A stretch of DNA of 64,000 nucleotides from Valencia hispanica (Eukaryota > Chordata > Actinopteri > Cyprinodontiformes > Valenciidae), in NCBI GenBank assembly GCA_963556495.2, contig OY747707.1, forward strand, positions 31,521,371 through 31,585,370, written 5' to 3'. Both the position numbers and the translations under genes were made by a program. This document shows, piece after piece, positions 59,965-64,000 of the stretch. Positions within the stretch are counted from its first letter, which is position 1, and each line of letters starts with the position of its first letter. Under the pieces are notes generated by a model. The model searched no databases and was not told where the DNA came from. It worked only from the letters and a program-made list of their open reading frames with translations.

Positions 59965-60390
59965 TCAGATCAAATCAAACTTTATTTATAAAGCGCTTTT
60001 CATACAAGAATTGCATCACAAAGTGCTTTACAGATTAAAATGACCCCACATAAAACCGCATTCCCATCCCTCCACCAAAGATTTAAAAGCATGATCACAG
60101 TTATAAGCCCCTTCCCCCAACCCAATCCTCATGTGCACACACAGTTAAAAGCAACGGTTAAAAACAACATTGGGCCGAGAGCAGATGAACCATGCAAGGA
60201 AACACCCTCAGAGGAGCCATCTGCCCCAGCAGCAGTAGATCAACAGCACCAAGGCACCGACATAGGGCGCCCAGTGGAGAGAATCACAGGAAGGAAACAG
60301 ACAGACCAAAACACCACAGACTTAAATGAGAAGTACAACCTTTTCAATAGTTCTACATTTATGGGTGTAATAATATGAGTCCCATCTTAA
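59965..60390 (-). repeat. LINE 3'-end-like interspersed repeat
   Basis: Starts aatcaaactttatttataaa then gcgcttttcatac, the inverted signature of a fish LINE end. The following 400 bases are probably its 3' UTR; no RT found. Confidence 0.5.
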
Positions 60391-60599
60391 TCAGGTTCTA
60401 CAGATATATAAATCTAATCTAAAATGCACCAGACCACCGCTCCCGAGGCAGAGGGCTCCCACAGAGGAAACACTGGAAAGGGGATTAAAACAACAAATTC
60501 AAATATAAAAACAAGCAGCAAATAAATGTGATATGACTGTTAATCTTTAATTTTTTGAAGGACTTTCAGCTTCATGTTCTTTCCAATGTAACTTAAGTT

Positions 60600-60830
60600 C
60601 ATTGAGGTTTGCAGACATTCATTTTTGTACAGCTCTGTTTGGGTTTTACCAGTATTTCAGTCATGACAGGGTCCAGGCTTTGACTAGGCCATTGCAACGG
60701 TATTGCAACGGTATTGCAACGGTATTGGCCCCAGCAAAACCTTTAATTAAGGTGATCACATTGAGGTTAATCAGTTATTTAAGAGCTTCTGATTAACAGC
60801 ACTTGGCTGCTTCTTTTCCTCTTAAAATCC
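60600..60830 (-). mobile_element. Tc1-like fragment with an 11-bp triplication
   Basis: gtccaggctttgactaggcc is a recurrent antisense Tc1 segment in fish. Directly after it attgcaacggt is repeated three times (60,691-60,726). Confidence 0.45.
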
Positions 60831-61716
60831 TTGGAAAGCAGCAATGATGTGTTAGATTACAGTTTAGTCATTTTGGCTTCATATTTGTTTAATAGTAACG
60901 GTGTGCCATCTGCTGTAAGTTTTGTTAATTTAGGAACCGGCTTAAGAACATAGTACAACAAAATGTAGATTTTAAAAAAGGGGGGCAGGGGGTCTTTGAA
61001 AGAAAAACAGGGAGAAAGACTGGACCAGATAGTTGGTATAAATGCTCTTCAACTAGTATTAAAAAATGAATGAGGTCTAGTTGAAGCTGAATATGAAAAT
61101 GTTTTGATTAGTGATCCAATCTGTTATTGTCCCTCCATAGGGAAATTCAACTGTATCAACAGCTCAGTGAGAGGTGAATGGAAGCAAGTGGCATAAAAAT
61201 AAACTGAAGAAATAATTAAATGGAAACTGTACAATAGGATCAAATATAGCATGTAAGAAAAAAGTGCTGTAATAAAAAAGAACAGATTCTACAAAATATG
61301 CAAATGTAATATTCATGCGCAAACATGCTCTACCTTGAGTTAGATTATCACATTAAAGTTTGAGGTTGTAACTTCAAGTTGTATAAATACCTTTGCAAGA
61401 CACTGTATCAGATGTGCTCAGGAATTTTGAGTGTTGGTAGGGGAATAAATGCAGACACAACAGTAGCCAGAAAGATGAGAAAACTTTAAAATTGGTGAAA
61501 ATCTTTAGCATAGTTTACTTGTTTTAAATGTATTACCATATTTTCATATATATCCATAATTTCAATATAAATGGCTATTTTTTTCTTCTTTGCCACCAGG
61601 TAACATGTATGTCAGTGTTGCAAAAACCAGCTGGATGGGATGATTAACTCAATGCTAACTCAACTGTTTTTAAGTGTCCATATTCACATTATTTACAACA
61701 GACATTGTGACTGATT
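60831..61716. other. spacer, nothing recognised
   Basis: No supported feature. May include 5' introns of the following gene. Confidence 0.35.
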
Positions 61717-61723
61717 TCTACAG

Positions 61724-64000
61724 AGTTCTGGCACACCACTGAGTGCTGCAGAAAAACAAAGAAGGTACCATGCCAGACGTGATGCTAATGAACAGAGGAG
61801 ACAGCAGTACTTAGAAAAAGAGAGAGAGAATTGTAGGAAAGATGTTGAATTAGAAAAGAAATAAAGGCAAAAAGACCGCAGTGTGAGAGAGCAGCGTGCC
61901 CAGCGAAAAAAGTAGAGAGAGACTCATAGGAGGTGTAATGCCAGGAGAGAGTTACTTGAAGGATTAAACACCCCTCCGGTCAGCCCAGAATCTCCAGTCA
62001 GCTCTCAACCTCAGACTTCAAGGTCAGGACAGAAGTTTAAGTTATTGAGGAATGCTAGTTAGTGAAGCCCAAATCAGTTATGAGAGAACTAATATTGTTA
62101 CAGTTATATGCTGGTGATGACTATTGTGCTGCAATTGAAGTGTTTAAGTCACAATATATTTATGTTTATGTTTAGGCAATGTGATGTTGGCAGAAGAAAA
62201 AGGAGGGCTTCCAAAGCAAAACAGAAGAGAGAGTTGCAGAAATTACAGGATCAGTTGAGGAAAGTTGAACAACGAGCAGAAAATACAGAAAGCGTCTCCA
62301 ACGATTGAAAAAGAACCATCCATCTCCAAGATCCAAAGTCAACCAGTTGCTTCGACACATTTCGGTCACATCCTTAAAAATAACCTTACTGTTTCACACA
62401 GCAGTAGCTGAAGAAATGCATTCCAAGTACACACGCGACGGTGGAGAGGAAAAACTCCCCTTTAACAGGAAGAAACCTCCAACAGAACCAGGCTCAGTAG
62501 GACCGGCCATCTGCCACGACCGTCTGGGGGTTTGAGAAGACAGAGCAGAAACACAGAAGGAACAGAAGATCTGATATAAGAGTAATTTCTATGTTACAGA
62601 AAGTAAAAAGTTGATAAAAGTACACAGTGGATGTTCAGTTACTGAGAGGATCATCCCAGTCGATGCCCCCCGTTCAACAGGGCATTGCAGCCAAGCAGGA
62701 TACCAGACCAGGTATATCTTCTATGGAGAGAAAAGCACTGAGAGAAAACAAAGTTAACAGTCGAAATAACAGAATGTACTGTAATACAACTGGAGAGTAG
62801 TAAGAGAAAAGGAAGTAGCAGAGTGAAGAAAATTGGTAAGTCTGTCCTCCAGCAGTCTAAGCCTATAGCAGCATAACTACAGAGATAGCTCAGGATGACC
62901 TAAGCCACTCTAACTATAAGCTTTATCAAAAAGGAAAGTTTTAAGCCTGGATCTATCCAACATTGGCAGATCGAGAAACCTGAATGTGTAAACAGCATGA
63001 AAATCTTGGCTTTATTGCCAAAAAGCTTCACCAGATGCACATCCAATTTGGAAAGCCTGACCCAAGCCATCACATGTGACATAACACAAAAACAATGTAT
63101 GTATGGAGAATGTGAGGTATGCAGCAATAAGACCTACACACTTACAACCCACTACAAAGCCACATATTGTATTACCTACCTTTATTGGGCCACTGAACAT
63201 AAAAATGATCCCGGAGCAGCATCAAAAATCACTTTGAATAAACTATTTTAATCTTCCCAACAAGAGCTGGTTGAAATGTTTGTCATTTTGTTACAGAAGT
63301 TCAGGCACCATCTCTTTAACATTAGGAAGCAATATGCCTTCTCACAGGCCCTGAAGCAAAACCTCCCTGCAAGTGAATGTGCAGTCCATATTGACTTATC
63401 AGAAAAATACAGCTGCAAGTACAGCGCTGAAGTACAGGCTTTACATTTTGGTGCATCACACCAACAGGCCACTTTACACACTGGTGTATACTATCTGGGT
63501 GGGGGGTTATCTGCTCCAACTTCCTTGTGCACTATATCAGCATCCAGACTGAAGGGACCACCTGCCATTTGGCAACACCTGGAGCCCAGCCTGAAGGAAG
63601 TCAGAGAGAGATGTCCTAATGTGACAACCATAAATTTTTTGTGCGATGGTCCGTGCACTCAGTACAAGCAACGTGGTCATTTTTACCTCTTTTGTACTGA
63701 AATTTTCAACAAGGGGTTTCCAAAAGGAACCTGGAACTATTTTGAGGCCAGTCATGGCAAATGTGCCCAAGATGGTGTGGGTGGCACATTGAAGAGGAGG
63801 GCAGACAAGCTTGTCAGCCAAGGGGTTGATATCCCCACAGCATTATCCCTGTACCAAGCTCTGAGTGAGGGACAATCAAGAGTGAAGTTGTTTTACATTC
63901 AGGAGCAAGGTGTAGAGGATGCAGTGAAAATAAAACCAGCTGACCTTCCAGCTATACCATCCACAATGAGGATCCACCAGGTGGTCATTCTTTCACCTGG
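61724..64000 (+). pseudogene. decayed copy of a fish-wide uncharacterised transposase-like gene (runs off the window)
   Basis: Exon 1 (61,724-62,022, CTACAG acceptor) reads LSAAEKQRRYHARRDANEQR, then RQQYLEKERENCRKDVE; it has in-frame stops at 61,862 and 61,913. Exon 2 (from 62,176) reads RRKRRASKAKQKRELQKLQD, a basic coiled coil, with a frameshift near 62,300 (then KNHPSPRSKVNQLLRHISVT). An L2-like 3' end is inserted at 62,415-62,945. The C-terminal part, 62,997-64,000, is one frame broken by a single TAA (63,249-63,251). It reads ALLPKSFTRCTSNLESLTQA, CMYGECEVCSNK, VEMFVILLQKFRHHLFNIRK, CAVHIDLSEKYSCKYSAEVQ, LHFGASHQQATLHTGVYYLG, INFLCDGPCTQYKQRGHFYL and WNYFEASHGKCAQDGVGGTL. Spaced Asp, Asp and Glu/Asp within these blocks suggest an RNase H-like (DDE/D) fold; this is inference. 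I know the family only as uncharacterised fish and invertebrate proteins. Confidence 0.6.
62415..62945 (-). mobile_element. L2-like LINE 3' end inserted in the transposase-like gene
   Basis: Family A repeat: gaggaaaaactcccctttaa and ggaagaaacctccaacagaa, then ctctaactataagctttatc. On the minus strand the last part reads RLKTFLFDKAYS followed by a stop, the C-terminus of an L2-like RT protein. It separates the HSK and IEKPEC parts of the host reading. Confidence 0.75.

Overview
The window is from a teleost fish nuclear genome, probably a percomorph. The evidence is the set of fish-typical retroelements (L2, Rex1/CR1-group, I-type with an RNase H, Penelope-like), Tc1, hAT and Harbinger remnants, tRNA-derived SINEs with GGAT tails, long introns with GT/AG borders, and AT-rich spacer. 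No rRNA, functional tRNA, CRISPR array or bacterial-style operon is present. Family names were given by motif recognition alone; no database search was possible.

Host genes are few. A small family of single-V-domain immunoglobulin receptors lies on the minus strand. There are two complete-looking members: 11,559-13,067 (four exons, 180 aa) and 41,958-44,284 (five exons, 212 aa, with an ITIM-like tyrosine at its C-terminus). A third member, 38,290-39,834, keeps its V, membrane and tail exons but has lost its leader and is fused to an antisense LINE fragment. Two decayed remnants lie near 7.2-7.4 kb and 32.4-32.55 kb. Two exons of a HECT/G2E3-like protein lie at 2,055-2,771 on the minus strand. 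A decayed multi-exon gene of a fish-wide uncharacterised, transposase-like family fills 61.7-64.0 kb and runs off the window end with about 249 open codons.

Layout: 0-1.5 kb, Rex1/CR1-group LINE; 2-2.8 kb, HECT-like exons; 2.9-5.4 kb, I-type LINE with an 11-bp target duplication; 6-9.6 kb, Tc1, Ig remnant and L2; 10.2-11.05 kb, long-inverted-repeat transposon; 11.5-13.1 kb, Ig receptor; 13.95-17.4 kb, nested inverted-repeat elements with an L1/Tx1-like insertion; 17.5-20 kb, 0.43-kb direct repeats around a hAT transposase end; 21.5-24.9 kb, L2 holding a DNA transposon that itself holds a Harbinger element; 25.1-27.2 kb, a fairly complete L2; 28.9-32 kb, a nearly perfect 1,539-bp tandem duplication; 33.6-35.4 kb, a hAT element with a nested TTAA-flanked element; 38.3-44.3 kb, two Ig receptors; 46.3-47.6 kb, a DNA transposon; 49.8-50.9 kb, Penelope-like element; 51-61 kb, mixed Tc1, SINE, hAT, I-type LINE and L2 pieces; 61.7-64 kb, transposase-like gene.

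The genes form no pathway. The window reads as a rapidly duplicating immune-receptor locus invaded by many generations of transposable elements. In one case an element appears to have replaced the 5' part of a receptor gene.
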